A DNA stretch of 37,551 bases. Origin: an uncultured Collinsella sp. GTDB lineage: Bacteria; Actinomycetota; Coriobacteriia; Coriobacteriales; Coriobacteriaceae. The stretch covers positions 1 through 37,551 of the forward strand of contig UQPP01000023.1 of assembly GCA_900543025.1 (NCBI GenBank), given 5' to 3'. This document shows positions 8,141-16,789 of the stretch, piece after piece (position 1 is the stretch's first letter; every line of letters begins with the position of its first letter). The notes under the pieces were generated by a model. It made no database searches and was not told the DNA's origin. It saw only the letters and a list, made by a program, of their open reading frames with translations. Made by a program: the position numbers and the translations under genes.

Positions 8141-8145
8141 GTTTG

Positions 8146-8745
8146 TTACATTCCCGGAAAGCCTGTTTGGCGCAGAGCCTCGTAGAGGACGATGGCGGCG
8201 CTGTTGGAGAGGTTGAGTGCGCTGATGCGGTAGTCGTTCGGATTGACGAAGTTGCCGCAGATGTCCTGTTGAAGGATGGCCTCGTGGCTGTCCTCGGTAT
8301 GCCCCAGCGATTCCTCGTGGGTTTCCCAGGCCTCGGCGTTGTCAAGCGAATCGCAATCGCGCAGCATCGGGATGCGCTCGCAGCACGTGGGCGCTGCAGC
8401 GAGTAGCTCCTCGGGAATGCCCGAGCTCTCGCTGCCAAAGACCAAGTAGTCGCCATCGCGGTAGGTACTCTGCGCATAGGTGCGGCGTGCCTTTTTGGTC
8501 AGCAGATGCAGGCGTTCGTCGGCAGGGGAGAGGTCATTGCGCGCAAGGAAGTCCTCCCAGCCGGCATAGGTCGTCACGTCCAAGTTTTGCCAGTAGCCCA
8601 GGCCGGCGCGACGTACCGTCTTGTCGTCGAGCGAAAACCCCAGCGGCTCCACCAGATGCAGGCGGGTGCCGGTAACCACGCAGGTGCGGCCGATATTGCC
8701 CGTATTGGCCGGAATCTCGGGCGCATACAGCACAATGTTGAACAT
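8146..8745 (-). CDS. trmL: tRNA (cytidine(34)-2'-O)-methyltransferase TrmL, with insertion
   Basis: This 199-residue SPOUT methyltransferase would 2'-O-methylate the wobble base of tRNA-Leu species. Recognisable elements are IVLYAPEIPANTGNIGRTC (4-22), LVFGSESSGIPEELL (101-115) and LNLSNSAAIVLYEALRQ (178-194), which form the trefoil-knot SAM site. Family members are usually about 155-160 residues; here roughly 40 acidic residues (about 130-172) are inserted between RIPM and LNLSNS, next to the cofactor loop. Start ATG 8745 has AAGGAGA 3-4 nt upstream; the frame stays open further upstream but shows no family similarity there. A terminator at 8770-8800 separates it from cobW. Confidence 0.88.
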   Translation of the reverse strand: MFNIVLYAPEIPANTGNIGRTCVVTGTRLHLVEPLGFSLDDKTVRRAGLGYWQNLDVTTYAGWEDFLARNDLSPADERLHLLTKKARRTYAQSTYRDGDYLVFGSESSGIPEELLAAAPTCCERIPMLRDCDSLDNAEAWETHEESLGHTEDSHEAILQQDICGNFVNPNDYRISALNLSNSAAIVLYEALRQTGFPGM

Positions 8746-8769
8746 GAATCTCCTTGGCTCAGAACGAAA

Positions 8770-8800
8770 AACCACCACGAAGGGCACCTTCGTGGTGGTT
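8770..8800 (-). terminator. Intrinsic terminator after CobW gene
   Basis: A perfect 14-bp stem (AACCACCACGAAGG at 8770-8783 with its complement at 8787-8800) has a 3-nt loop and an AAAA tract on the left, read as UUUU on the minus strand. It ends transcription from the CobW-family gene before trmL. Confidence 0.85.
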
Positions 8801-8840
8801 TGGCAGTTACATAGGCGGAAAAATGCCCGCTTGGATAAAC

Positions 8841-9971
8841 CTAGGCGCGGTGCCAGTCGGTCAGGCAGGCATCGAGGGAGGCGATGAGCGCGTCCTTGTC
8901 CATGTGACGGCCGATGATGCACAGGCTCGTCATGCGGTCGCCCGTCTCGTCGTCCCAAATTTGCATGATCTCGGGGTTCTCGTCGATGATCTTCTGCTTC
9001 TCGCCCTCGGGCGCGGAGTCAACGAACAGGCCGTTCTCCATCAGGCGCATCTGGTGGCCGGCCTGCTCAAACATGTAGCACATGTCCGGATCGCCGGTCT
9101 GCCACAGCGGACCCTTGACGCGGATGACCTCGTCGGGCCACTCCTGCTCAACAAAATCAGTGAACTTCTGCAGGTCAAACGGCTTGCGGCGCGAGTACAC
9201 AAAGGTCTCGATGTCGTACTCGAGCACTTCGGGGTCGTCGTGCTCCTCGGGATGCTCCATGGCCTCGATCCAGGCGGCGGAGTTGTAGGCGCGCATAAAG
9301 TCGAAGCGGTCGGTATCGAGCAGCTCCTCCATGGGGACCTCGCCGTTTTGGGCCTCGACGATCACGGCGTCCTTCTGCAGGCTGCGCACGATGGCCTTGA
9401 GCTCGGCGATCTGCTCGGGCGTCACGGTATCGGTCTTGTTAAGGATCAGCGTGGAGCAGAACTCGATTTGCTGGATGAGCAGGCTTTCGATGTCGTCCTC
9501 GTCGATATCATCAGCCAGCAGGTCGCGACCGCCGTTGAACTCGTCGTACATGCGGGCGCAGTCGACCACGGCCACGATGTTGTCGAGCGCGAGCTTGGGC
9601 TCGCCGCCCACCTTGGCCTCGTCGCAGAAGCTCGAGATGGTGTAGGCGATGGGGATAGGCTCGCAAATACCCGATGCCTCGATGATGATGTAGTCGAACT
9701 TGCCCGAATCGGCAATGCCCTGCAGCTGGTTGGCCAGGTCGTCCGAAAGCGTGCAGCAGATGCAGCCGTTGGTGAGCGGGATGAGGTCGTCGGTCTCGGA
9801 AAGGCCGCCGTCGGCGATAAGACTGGCGTCGACATTGATCTCGCCGATATCGTTGACGATCACGGCGGCGCGGATGCCGCCGTCGTTAGCGAGGATGTGG
9901 TTGAGCAGCGTGGTCTTGCCGGCACCGAGGTATCCGGTAAGCATGATGATCTTCACGGGTTTGTTGGGCAT
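8841..9971 (-). CDS. CobW/COG0523-family GTPase (putative metallochaperone)
   Basis: This 376-residue G3E GTPase has Walker A GYLGAGKT (13-20), the metal-binding CxCC motif GCICC (69-73), IIIEASG (96-102) and the guanine motif NKTD (178-181). It ends in a CobW C-terminal domain containing YSRRKPFDLQKF. The family delivers metals, often zinc, or activates metalloenzymes; which metal cannot be read here. Start at ATG 9971 is set by AAAGGAGG 4 nt upstream; a longer frame begins at 9992 without a ribosome site. No Zur box was recognised upstream. It forms a single-gene unit ending at the hairpin 8770-8800. Confidence 0.88.
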   Translation of the reverse strand: MPNKPVKIIMLTGYLGAGKTTLLNHILANDGGIRAAVIVNDIGEINVDASLIADGGLSETDDLIPLTNGCICCTLSDDLANQLQGIADSGKFDYIIIEASGICEPIPIAYTISSFCDEAKVGGEPKLALDNIVAVVDCARMYDEFNGGRDLLADDIDEDDIESLLIQQIEFCSTLILNKTDTVTPEQIAELKAIVRSLQKDAVIVEAQNGEVPMEELLDTDRFDFMRAYNSAAWIEAMEHPEEHDDPEVLEYDIETFVYSRRKPFDLQKFTDFVEQEWPDEVIRVKGPLWQTGDPDMCYMFEQAGHQMRLMENGLFVDSAPEGEKQKIIDENPEIMQIWDDETGDRMTSLCIIGRHMDKDALIASLDACLTDWHRA

Positions 9972-10057
9972 GTGCCCTCCTTTGTTAGACATGGCTTACA
10001 GTTGAATCTTATGCCAAACGCCTGCTCTTATACCCACGCGCCGGCAAATAACACAGG

Positions 10058-10399
10058 CTACTCCCAGGCTCCCCATACATCGGGGCAATAACCGACGGTG
10101 GCCTTTTTGCCGTTGCGCACGATGGGTTCGGCTAGAACCTGCTGGTTTTCGAGCAGTTTGTCGAAGCGCTGGCTAGGGGTAAGGTGCTGGATGAGCGCGA
10201 GCGTCTCCTCGTCCTTGGCCTTGGGGTTGAGCAGCTTGTCGATGCCGCCGACCGCCTGCATCACGCTCGTGAGCTCGCCCTTGCTCATCTCCTTTTCCCT
10301 AAGGTCAATAAACTGCACCTTAATGCGGCGCTCCTTAAAATAGCGCTGGGCCTTCTTGGTATCGAAAGACTTTTTGGTTCCAAAAATCTGGATATTCAT
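10058..10399 (-). CDS. ArsC/Spx-like thioredoxin-fold protein lacking the active cysteine
   Basis: This 113-residue protein has the ArsC/Spx fold pattern. An N-terminal strand MNIQIFGTKK is followed by the helix SFDTKKAQRYFKERRI, then VQFIDLREKEMSKGEL and a C-terminal half with NQQVLAEPIVRNGKKATVGY, which includes the conserved cis-Pro segment. In reductase members a Cys follows the first strand (commonly KKC); here the residue is Ser (TCT codon) and there is no CxxC. Arsenate reduction or Spx-type redox sensing is therefore unlikely, and a transcription-interaction or non-catalytic role is possible. It lies 11 bp after the flavodoxin-like gene on the same strand and is probably co-transcribed with it. 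Confidence 0.75.
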   Translation of the reverse strand: MNIQIFGTKKSFDTKKAQRYFKERRIKVQFIDLREKEMSKGELTSVMQAVGGIDKLLNPKAKDEETLALIQHLTPSQRFDKLLENQQVLAEPIVRNGKKATVGYCPDVWGAWE

Positions 10400-10410
10400 G
10401 CTCCGCCGCT

Positions 10411-11034
10411 CTATCGAATGAAGTTGGTCGTTGCTCGATCTGCCTCGGGTGCGTTGATACCGGCGGCCTGTCCTGCCTCGATACAGCGCAGGAGCCAGGC
10501 CATGTTTTTGCCGATGTTTCGCATGGTGGCCAGGCCCTCGGCGTCCTGGGTGGCCTCGCCCGGCATGGCACCAAAGACGTTGTTCCAGTACGTGGAGGCC
10601 ACCACGGGCATCTGGTTGATAGTGAAGTACTTGTTGAGTACATCGAAGGTGGTCGACGTGCCGCCACGGCGGGCGACGGCGACCGCGGCACCCGGCTTGT
10701 GCGCAAAGGCCTTGCTGCCAGCATAGAATGCGCGGTCGAGAGCCGAGAGGATGCGTCCGCTGGGATGCGCATAGTAGACGGGGGAGCCAAAGACAAAGCC
10801 ATCTGCCTGCTCGGCGGCAGCGATCAGCTCGTTCACCACGTCGTCGTCAAAGGTGCAGCGGCAATCGAGCTTGCCGCACTGGCCACAGCCAATGCAGTCG
10901 CGAATGGGCTTGGCGCCCAGCTGGAACACCTCGGTATCGATACCCTCGGCGTTGAGTTGCTCGGCGACTTCGGCGAGTGCGCGGGCGGTGTTGCCGTTTG
11001 CCTTGGGACTGCCATTGACCAAAAGAACCTTCAT
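10411..11034 (-). CDS. Flavodoxin-fold NADPH-dependent FMN reductase / iron-sulfur flavoprotein-like
   Basis: This protein of about 207 residues starts MKVLLVNGSPKANGNT, the FMN phosphate-binding loop (GSPxxNGNT, 8-16), and contains the flavin-binding segment GSPVYYAHPSG (82-92). A cysteine cluster CIGCGQC plus two further Cys (47-60) follows the pattern of the iron-sulfur flavoprotein and NAD(P)H oxidoreductase subgroup. It probably reduces quinones, nitro compounds or other electron acceptors using FMN. ATG 11034 fits the GGGAG seven bases upstream better than the adjoining GTG at 11037. The ArsC-like gene follows after 11 bp, suggesting a two-gene redox operon. Confidence 0.8.
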   Translation of the reverse strand: MKVLLVNGSPKANGNTARALAEVAEQLNAEGIDTEVFQLGAKPIRDCIGCGQCGKLDCRCTFDDDVVNELIAAAEQADGFVFGSPVYYAHPSGRILSALDRAFYAGSKAFAHKPGAAVAVARRGGTSTTFDVLNKYFTINQMPVVASTYWNNVFGAMPGEATQDAEGLATMRNIGKNMAWLLRCIEAGQAAGINAPEADRATTNFIR

Positions 11035-11108
11035 CACAAACTCCCTCTGCTGTTGGTGACTTCTGCAGAGGATTATCGCACGATGGGGGAGGCGGTGCGG
11101 GCGCGGTG

Positions 11109-12638
11109 CTAATCCAGTTTGGTACCTGGAACCTGCACGGCTTTACCGAGCAACGCTTTGAGCTCGTTCAAAATGGAAACGGGCTGTCGGTCAACGCTGT
11201 TCAGATGGAGCGTGGCCACGCGAATGGGCGGCTGATATTCAAGCGAGCCGATGAGCACGGGAGAACCCAGGAATCGTTCGATTTCGTTTGCGAGCTCGTC
11301 GATTGCCTCGGGGCCGAGCTCATCGAAAAGCGCCACGAACATTGGTCCCGTCGAGCGGAACAGGCGACCCTTGCCGCGCGAACAATCCATGAGGCAGGCG
11401 GCACTTTCGGCGAGCACGCGGTCGCCTGCATCGAATCCAAAGCGGGCATTGACTTCGGCGATATCGTCGACCTTAATGGCAATAAAGCCTGCCTCGCGCG
11501 CCACGCGGCGCATCTCTCCAATAGCGTTGACCAGCGCGTGGACATCGCCCAGGCCCGTTACCGAGTCGGTCGTATCTGCCAAGCTTCGGTTGATGATAGT
11601 GCCCACATACATGCTGGGCTCGGTATCGGTGCCGTCCAAGCGGTAACCTGTGCAGTCGCAAAGCACGTATTTTCCGGTGGCATCCATTACGCGATACTGC
11701 ATGTAGTGGAAGTGCCACGTGCCGTTTATCACCATGTCGAGCTCGGCGCGTACGTTGTCGCGGTCCTCGGGATGAACGCGGGCGAGCCACATGTCGAGTG
11801 AGTTAAAAGGGTGCTGGGAGGGCAGGTCAAAATCGCGCACGGCGTTAACCGACCATTGCGATTCTCCCGTATCGAGGTTAAGGATGAACGGATAGCGCGT
11901 CTCGGAGCTCATGGAGATCGCTTGGAACACCCGGTCGTTGCAGGGAAGCTGATCGACGATTGGGCGTTGCGGCGCGTCATTGTCTTTCGGTTGCTGCACA
12001 CGATGCATAAGCTTATAGCGATACATCTTGCGATCGGCATCCATCGTCATCTGGCGACGCGTGTCGCCGGCAAGTGGATCGACGCGCGAGCAGCCAAAGC
12101 TAAAGCTGGCCATCATGGGCGCCTTGCCACTTGAGCTCGCCTCGATCAGCCCGACACGTACCCGCTCCAAGCGCTGCTCGAGTTCGGTCTCGTTTGCGGA
12201 GAGCGAGATGAGCACAAACTCGTCTCCACCGATGCGGAACAGCATCTCATCGTGCTCCATGGTTTCGGAGAGCGTGCGGCAGATGCTCAGAATATAGCGA
12301 TTGCCTTCGGCGTGGCCAAACCTATCATTGCAATGTTTGAGATGGTCGATGTCAATATAGGCGCAGGTGAAGGGGTCACCTTTGTGCCAGAGTTGCTCGA
12401 CGTGACGGTCGAGTCCGCCGCGGTTGCCCAAGTTGGTGAGCGGGTCGATATAGGCGTTGCTCTCAAGCAGCCGGCGCTCTTGTTGCAGGATGGCATGCGT
12501 CTTTTGCAGTTGCTCGCCAACGGCGCGCAGCTCAGCAGGCAGCGCGGCAACATCGAGTTCGGCGGTCGAGATGCCATTCGCAAGTCGCTGAAGATAGGCA
12601 ATAATCGATTGCTCACCCAGGCGATATGACTCGTTCAT
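11109..12638 (-). CDS. Diguanylate cyclase: GGDEF-PAS-degenerate GGDEF
   Basis: This 509-residue cytoplasmic protein has no signal peptide or membrane segment. A short helical N-terminus is followed by a full GGDEF domain (about 60-215) with PLTNLGNRGG, the metal-site Asp in YIDIDHLK and an intact GGDEF (137-141), so c-di-GMP synthesis is plausible. No RxxD inhibitory site is seen just upstream of GGDEF. A PAS/PAC-like domain follows (about 240-345, with RVHPEDRDNVRAEL and GKYVLCDCTGYRLDG), then a GGDEF-like fold without the signature. ATG 12638 has AAGGAGG 9 nt upstream. It shares domain order and sequence with the N-terminal half of the neighbouring 905-residue protein, so the two are tandem paralogues. 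Confidence 0.85.
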   Translation of the reverse strand: MNESYRLGEQSIIAYLQRLANGISTAELDVAALPAELRAVGEQLQKTHAILQQERRLLESNAYIDPLTNLGNRGGLDRHVEQLWHKGDPFTCAYIDIDHLKHCNDRFGHAEGNRYILSICRTLSETMEHDEMLFRIGGDEFVLISLSANETELEQRLERVRVGLIEASSSGKAPMMASFSFGCSRVDPLAGDTRRQMTMDADRKMYRYKLMHRVQQPKDNDAPQRPIVDQLPCNDRVFQAISMSSETRYPFILNLDTGESQWSVNAVRDFDLPSQHPFNSLDMWLARVHPEDRDNVRAELDMVINGTWHFHYMQYRVMDATGKYVLCDCTGYRLDGTDTEPSMYVGTIINRSLADTTDSVTGLGDVHALVNAIGEMRRVAREAGFIAIKVDDIAEVNARFGFDAGDRVLAESAACLMDCSRGKGRLFRSTGPMFVALFDELGPEAIDELANEIERFLGSPVLIGSLEYQPPIRVATLHLNSVDRQPVSILNELKALLGKAVQVPGTKLD

Positions 12639-12680
12639 GATGGATAACCTCCTTGGGCGGAACAACGGTTTGTATCATAT

Positions 12681-12703
12681 CCCCAATTCGGTTTGAATTG
12701 GGG
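12681..12703. promoter_or_regulatory. Inverted repeat between the two GGDEF genes
   Basis: CCCCAATTC (12681-12689) and its complement (12695-12703) enclose 5 nt, 43 bp upstream of the 509-residue protein's start. The U tract is poor, so an operator is as likely as a weak terminator of the upstream gene. Confidence 0.4.
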
Positions 12704-12765
12704 TAATAAGTTAGCTAATGGAGACAAATGCCCCCTTCGACGGTGGCGTTTTGCGCGCGAGCGTA

Positions 12766-15483
12766 TCAGTTGTTATTGCCACCATCGAGCAATGCCTCAA
12801 AATCCTTCGCCGGCATGGGGCGGTAGTAGAGGAAGCCCTGAGCGTAGCGGGCACCCATGTGGCGTAGCATGTTCGCCTGCTCATCTGTCTCGACGCCTTC
12901 GATTACAATGGGCAGATGGAGCGACTGCGCCATCTCGAGCATCGATGACACGATCTGCGCGCTGCGGCCTTGATCGCGGTCGGTGGGCACAAAGGTGCGG
13001 TTGAGCTTGATGACGTCGACGTTGACGTTCTTGAGCATCGCGAGCGTGGACTGACCGGTGCCAAAATCGTCCATATAGGTCGAGAAGCCGCGGGTGTGCA
13101 AGTCGGCTGTCAGTTTGTCCACGGCTTCGGACTCTCCCGTATAAGCCGTCTCGGTGATCTCGATACGCATGAGCTCGGGCGGTAGGTTGTATTGGGCGGC
13201 AAGCGCCCCCATATGCTCGGCAACGTCGCAGGCAAGGATATCCACGCGCGACACATTAAGCGAGACCGGAACCACACGAAGGCCGCGATCGAGACGCACG
13301 CGCAGCCACGAGGCGACACCCTGCCAAATGTACTTGTCGAGCGTCACCACAAAGCCGCTTTCCTCGAGTGCGGGGATAAACGTTGCGGGTGAAATGAGAG
13401 AGCCGTCCTTGTCAATCCAGCGGGTGAGCGCCTCGGCGCCAATGATCTCGCCGGTTTCCATATCGACCTGGGGCTGCAGGTAGTACGTGATGCGGCCGTT
13501 TGAGAGCGCGTACTGGAACTCGGTCAGCGTGCGGTGGAACGCAATCTCGTGTTCATATTCTTCGGGGCGGAAAATGGCAATGCGCTCCTTGAAGTCGTTT
13601 TTGGCGCGTCGATTGGTAAACATGGCCTTTGCCTGCGCATCGATGGTGATCTCCTCATTGGAGTCGATGGGGTAAATGCCCATGGACGGCCAAAAACCTA
13701 CGCCGTCATCATGCCTGGCTACGACCTCGCGAACGCGGTTGTAGATTTGATGGACGGTGATGCGCTTAAAGGGGATGAGTGCGCAAAAGTCATCTTGGCC
13801 CCAGTACCCTGCGACGCCCATATCGGCATTCTCGATGTCCTTGAGGACCGTGCCCACATCGGCGAGTACGCGGTCGCCCTCGGCCTGGCCGTGCCATTCA
13901 TTAAACAGGCGCATGTGGCCCATGTCGACCGTGGCGATGCACCAGGTGCCGTTGCGCCTTGCCTCGAGAAATGCGTTGGCGCGCCGCATAAACTCGCTGG
14001 GTCGATAGAGGCCCGTGAGCGAGTCGATGCGTTCGGCGATGGCGCTTTTGCGTTCCGCCTCGGGTATGGGGAGGCTGTCGTTGGGAACAAGCCCGCCGGC
14101 TGTGCGAAGGCGACGGTCGAGTTCGCCTAAAACGGCGGTCGCCTGATGGGCTAAGTGCTCGTAAAAGGCCGGGACGACAAGGCAGACGGGAGTAATGGTG
14201 TCGTCTGCGATTTGAACAGGAGCGAAAACAGCCTCTTTAAGGTGGCAGGTCAGTTGCTCGAATGCCTCATGGTCCAAATCGTTGCTGAGCACGACGAACT
14301 GGACGCTTCGTGAACGGAAGACCCGGCTTCTGCCGCGGGTGATCGACAGCATGCGGCCTGCGTATTCGGCAAGCATGTTGTCGACAGCCTCGGCCCCGTA
14401 GAGCTCGTTGAGATTCGCCGTGCCACGAATGCGCACCGCTATAAGCCCCGTCTCGCAGCGGTCGCGACGGCAGGCATCGATAGCGTTGACCAGCATGCGC
14501 TGCGTTCCGAGGCCTGTGGCGGCGTCGACGGTTTCGGCAAGCGAGTGGTTGACGAGTTCGCCGACATAGAGCGAGGGGACATTTCCGTCGCCGTCGATGC
14601 GAAACCCGCGAGCACGGCAGAGAACGTAGTCACCCGCGGCATTGCGCATGCGGTACTGCATGACGCGGCGGTGTTTGGAGCCGTTAAAGATCTGGTTGAT
14701 GTCGTTGGCGTAGGCCTCGAGGTCATCGGGATGGACGCGCGTCTTCCAGAAATCACGGCAGCTGTCTATGTGCTCCGAAGGAAGACCGAGATCGCGCAAG
14801 GCACCTTGCGACCAAAGGGTGCGGTCCTTGTCCAAGTTCTCGATAAAGAAATAACGGCCCTCGTTGAGCATCGAAAAGGCGTCAAAAATACGATCGCTTA
14901 TTTCGAAGTCGTCGGCGTGGACTTGCGTGATATTGCGCCGATCGAGATGCATGGCATGACGTAGCTTGTAGTCGTACATGCGATGGTCGGCGTCGAGTGT
15001 CATGCGATTGGAGGCTTCGCCCAGGGCGGGGTCGGCGTGTGCCACTCCGTAGCTAAACGAGTGGGGCATCTCGGAATCGCTGTTTTTGAGCAGGATCGTT
15101 CGGCAGTGTTCCAGACGTTCGGCGAGGTCGTCCTCGGTCGCAATCGTAGATAGGATAGCAAACTCGTCGCCGCCTATGCGAAACGCCGCCTCGTCCACTT
15201 TCATATACAGTTTGAGATAGAGGCTTACCTGCAAGATATAGCGGTTGCCCTCGTCATGCCCAAAGACGTCGTTGCAGTGCTTGAGATTGTCGATATCGAT
15301 GAACGCCATGGTAACGGGGGTGTCCTGCTCCCAGGGCTCCTCGAGGGAGCGGGCAAAGCCGCCACGGTTGCCAAGCCCGGTAAGCTGGTCGGTAAAGGCG
15401 GTCCTGATCAGATCCTCCTGACGCTCGAGAAGGTCACGGACGGTCTTTTCGAGCGTTTCGGTGTAATTGCTGACAGTATCCAT
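12766..15483 (-). CDS. Multi-domain c-di-GMP enzyme: GGDEF-PAS-GGDEF-GGDEF-EAL
   Basis: This is a 905-residue soluble protein. GGDEF domain 1 (about 25-185) has GLGNRGG, FIDIDNLK and intact GGDEF (104-108). A PAS/PAC domain follows at about 200-320 (RVHPDDLEAYAND, GDYVLCRARGFRIDG). Two further GGDEF-like folds come next, the first lacking the signature and the second reading GQDDF. The C-terminal EAL domain starts near 640 with EAL (684-686), LNVSRVD, EITETAY, DDFGTG (805-810), IKLNRTF, EGVETDEQ and QGFLYYRPMP, retaining the expected catalytic and metal-binding residues. It may therefore both make and degrade c-di-GMP. An in-frame TAG lies two codons before ATG 15483, fixing the start; no clear Shine-Dalgarno is seen. 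It is the upstream gene of the paralogous pair. Confidence 0.88.
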   Translation of the reverse strand: MDTVSNYTETLEKTVRDLLERQEDLIRTAFTDQLTGLGNRGGFARSLEEPWEQDTPVTMAFIDIDNLKHCNDVFGHDEGNRYILQVSLYLKLYMKVDEAAFRIGGDEFAILSTIATEDDLAERLEHCRTILLKNSDSEMPHSFSYGVAHADPALGEASNRMTLDADHRMYDYKLRHAMHLDRRNITQVHADDFEISDRIFDAFSMLNEGRYFFIENLDKDRTLWSQGALRDLGLPSEHIDSCRDFWKTRVHPDDLEAYANDINQIFNGSKHRRVMQYRMRNAAGDYVLCRARGFRIDGDGNVPSLYVGELVNHSLAETVDAATGLGTQRMLVNAIDACRRDRCETGLIAVRIRGTANLNELYGAEAVDNMLAEYAGRMLSITRGRSRVFRSRSVQFVVLSNDLDHEAFEQLTCHLKEAVFAPVQIADDTITPVCLVVPAFYEHLAHQATAVLGELDRRLRTAGGLVPNDSLPIPEAERKSAIAERIDSLTGLYRPSEFMRRANAFLEARRNGTWCIATVDMGHMRLFNEWHGQAEGDRVLADVGTVLKDIENADMGVAGYWGQDDFCALIPFKRITVHQIYNRVREVVARHDDGVGFWPSMGIYPIDSNEEITIDAQAKAMFTNRRAKNDFKERIAIFRPEEYEHEIAFHRTLTEFQYALSNGRITYYLQPQVDMETGEIIGAEALTRWIDKDGSLISPATFIPALEESGFVVTLDKYIWQGVASWLRVRLDRGLRVVPVSLNVSRVDILACDVAEHMGALAAQYNLPPELMRIEITETAYTGESEAVDKLTADLHTRGFSTYMDDFGTGQSTLAMLKNVNVDVIKLNRTFVPTDRDQGRSAQIVSSMLEMAQSLHLPIVIEGVETDEQANMLRHMGARYAQGFLYYRPMPAKDFEALLDGGNNN

Positions 15484-15807
15484 GTTCTAAGCGGCTTTCT
15501 GAAGTCGGAGCGGATTGCGTCGGGCGAGCTCGTTGTGTACACGCATCGTTGCTCAGCGTTTTGCGTGTATCCAGGCCCCCGCCTTGCTGCGTTGTTGGGT
15601 TACTTTGCCGGCTAATGTTCGCTGTTGATAACTGCTGAGTAGTATAAACAACAGTGCAAAATTATATAGGGGTGCACATGCTGTGGGTGGCTATTATTCG
15701 ACAAACGGCAGCGCGATGATGCGATGTTCGATAAAAATGCGACTGGGGCGGTATATGTTGACGGGTATACTTGTTCCGTTTGAATTTGTGGGGATGGAGA
15801 TGGTCGC
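15484..15807. other. Intergenic region between divergent EAL and patatin genes
   Basis: This 324-bp stretch has no supported gene. It becomes AT-rich around 15630-15670, where TATAAT (minus strand, 15661-15666) and TATACT are possible -10 elements for the GGDEF-EAL gene. TATACT at 15766-15771 is a candidate -10 for the patatin gene. I looked for a c-di-GMP riboswitch on either strand and did not recognise one. Confidence 0.5.
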
Positions 15808-16677
15808 ATGGCACAGTCAAATATGATGCGCACGGTGGGGCTCGCGCTCGAGGGAGGCGGCTACCGCGGTATGTATACGGCGGGCGTGCTCGACGTTTGG
15901 ATGGAGCACGGTTTGACCTGCGACCATATGGTGGGTGTCTCGGCGGGCGCGGCGTTTGGCTACAACTTTAAATCGCGGCAGATTGGACGCGCCATTCGCT
16001 ACAACAAGGCATATTGTGCCGATAAGCGCTATGCGGGTGTAGCAAGCTGGCTGCGGACTGGAGACATGTTCAATGCCGATTTTGCCTATCATGAGGTGCC
16101 CATCGAGCGCGATCCCATTGACTTGGAGGCGTATCGCGCCTGCCCCATGCGGTTTACGTGCGTGTGTACCGATATCGAGACGGGCAAGGCCGTCTATCAC
16201 GACCTGCCTTATGGCGATGAGCGCGATATCGAGTGGATCCGGGCGTCGTCGGCTATTCCTGTGGCGACGCGTCCCGTTGCTATTGACGGACATAAGTATC
16301 TGGATGGTGGCGTGGCTGATTCTATTCCCAGCGCATGGCTGTTTGCGCAGGGGTATGACCGCAATATCGTGGTACTCACGCAGCCGGCGGGCTTTGTGAA
16401 GCAGCCCAACAGCGTGATGCCCATGCTGCGGCGCGTGTTCCGTCACTACCCGGAGTTTGTCGCGGCGCTTGAGCATCGGCATGAGGTCTACAATGCTACG
16501 CTCGATGACCTGGCGCGTCGCGAGGCCGCCGGCGAAATCTTTGTGGTGCGGCCGAGCGAATCGGTGAAGGTGCCGTCGCTGTGCCGCGAGCCCGATGAGC
16601 TCGAGCGCATCTATCAGATCGGCCGCCACGATGCGGAGGCGACCTTGCCCGCGCTGGAGGTCTACCTAGCGGGGTAG
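15808..16677 (+). CDS. Patatin-like phospholipase
   Basis: This 289-residue protein of the bacterial patatin family, a likely lipid acyl hydrolase, has the oxyanion loop GGGYRG (16-21), nucleophile elbow GVSAG with Ser45 (43-47), and the dyad Asp in DGG (166-168). No signal peptide is visible, so it is probably cytoplasmic. A GGAG lies about 9 nt before ATG 15808; in-frame Met codons 6 and 7 are alternatives. A hairpin at 16702-16743 ends the unit. Substrate is not evident from sequence. Confidence 0.88.
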   Translation: MAQSNMMRTVGLALEGGGYRGMYTAGVLDVWMEHGLTCDHMVGVSAGAAFGYNFKSRQIGRAIRYNKAYCADKRYAGVASWLRTGDMFNADFAYHEVPIERDPIDLEAYRACPMRFTCVCTDIETGKAVYHDLPYGDERDIEWIRASSAIPVATRPVAIDGHKYLDGGVADSIPSAWLFAQGYDRNIVVLTQPAGFVKQPNSVMPMLRRVFRHYPEFVAALEHRHEVYNATLDDLARREAAGEIFVVRPSESVKVPSLCREPDELERIYQIGRHDAEATLPALEVYLAG

Positions 16678-16701
16678 GGCAAACTGCCGCGGACTCGGCG
16701 A

Positions 16702-16743
16702 AAAGCGCATCCCGGAATGGAGGCCCAAACTGGGATGCGCTTT
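16702..16743. terminator. Hairpin between convergent patatin and thiE genes
   Basis: A perfect 12-bp stem, AAAGCGCATCCC at 16702-16713 with its complement at 16732-16743, has an 18-nt loop. A-rich and T-rich ends make it usable from both directions. Confidence 0.75.
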
Positions 16744-16789
16744 CCGCTATTGAAGATATGAGGCCGCGAATCGGCTGCTCGGCTTGAGT

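Noticed and set aside
8754..10091. Plus-strand 445-codon frame opposite the CobW gene
   Set aside because: It is the antisense of a clear CobW GTPase with CxCC and Walker motifs; its own translation is rich in Val, Leu, Gly, Asp and His with no recognisable domain, a common artefact in high-GC DNA.
15484..15807. c-di-GMP riboswitch upstream of the GGDEF-EAL gene
   Set aside because: Checked because of the downstream gene; the conserved GEMM blocks could not be found on either strand.
15612..15833. Minus-strand 73-codon frame in the patatin upstream region
   Set aside because: No ribosome site or domain; it covers the AT-rich promoter region and the start of the patatin gene.
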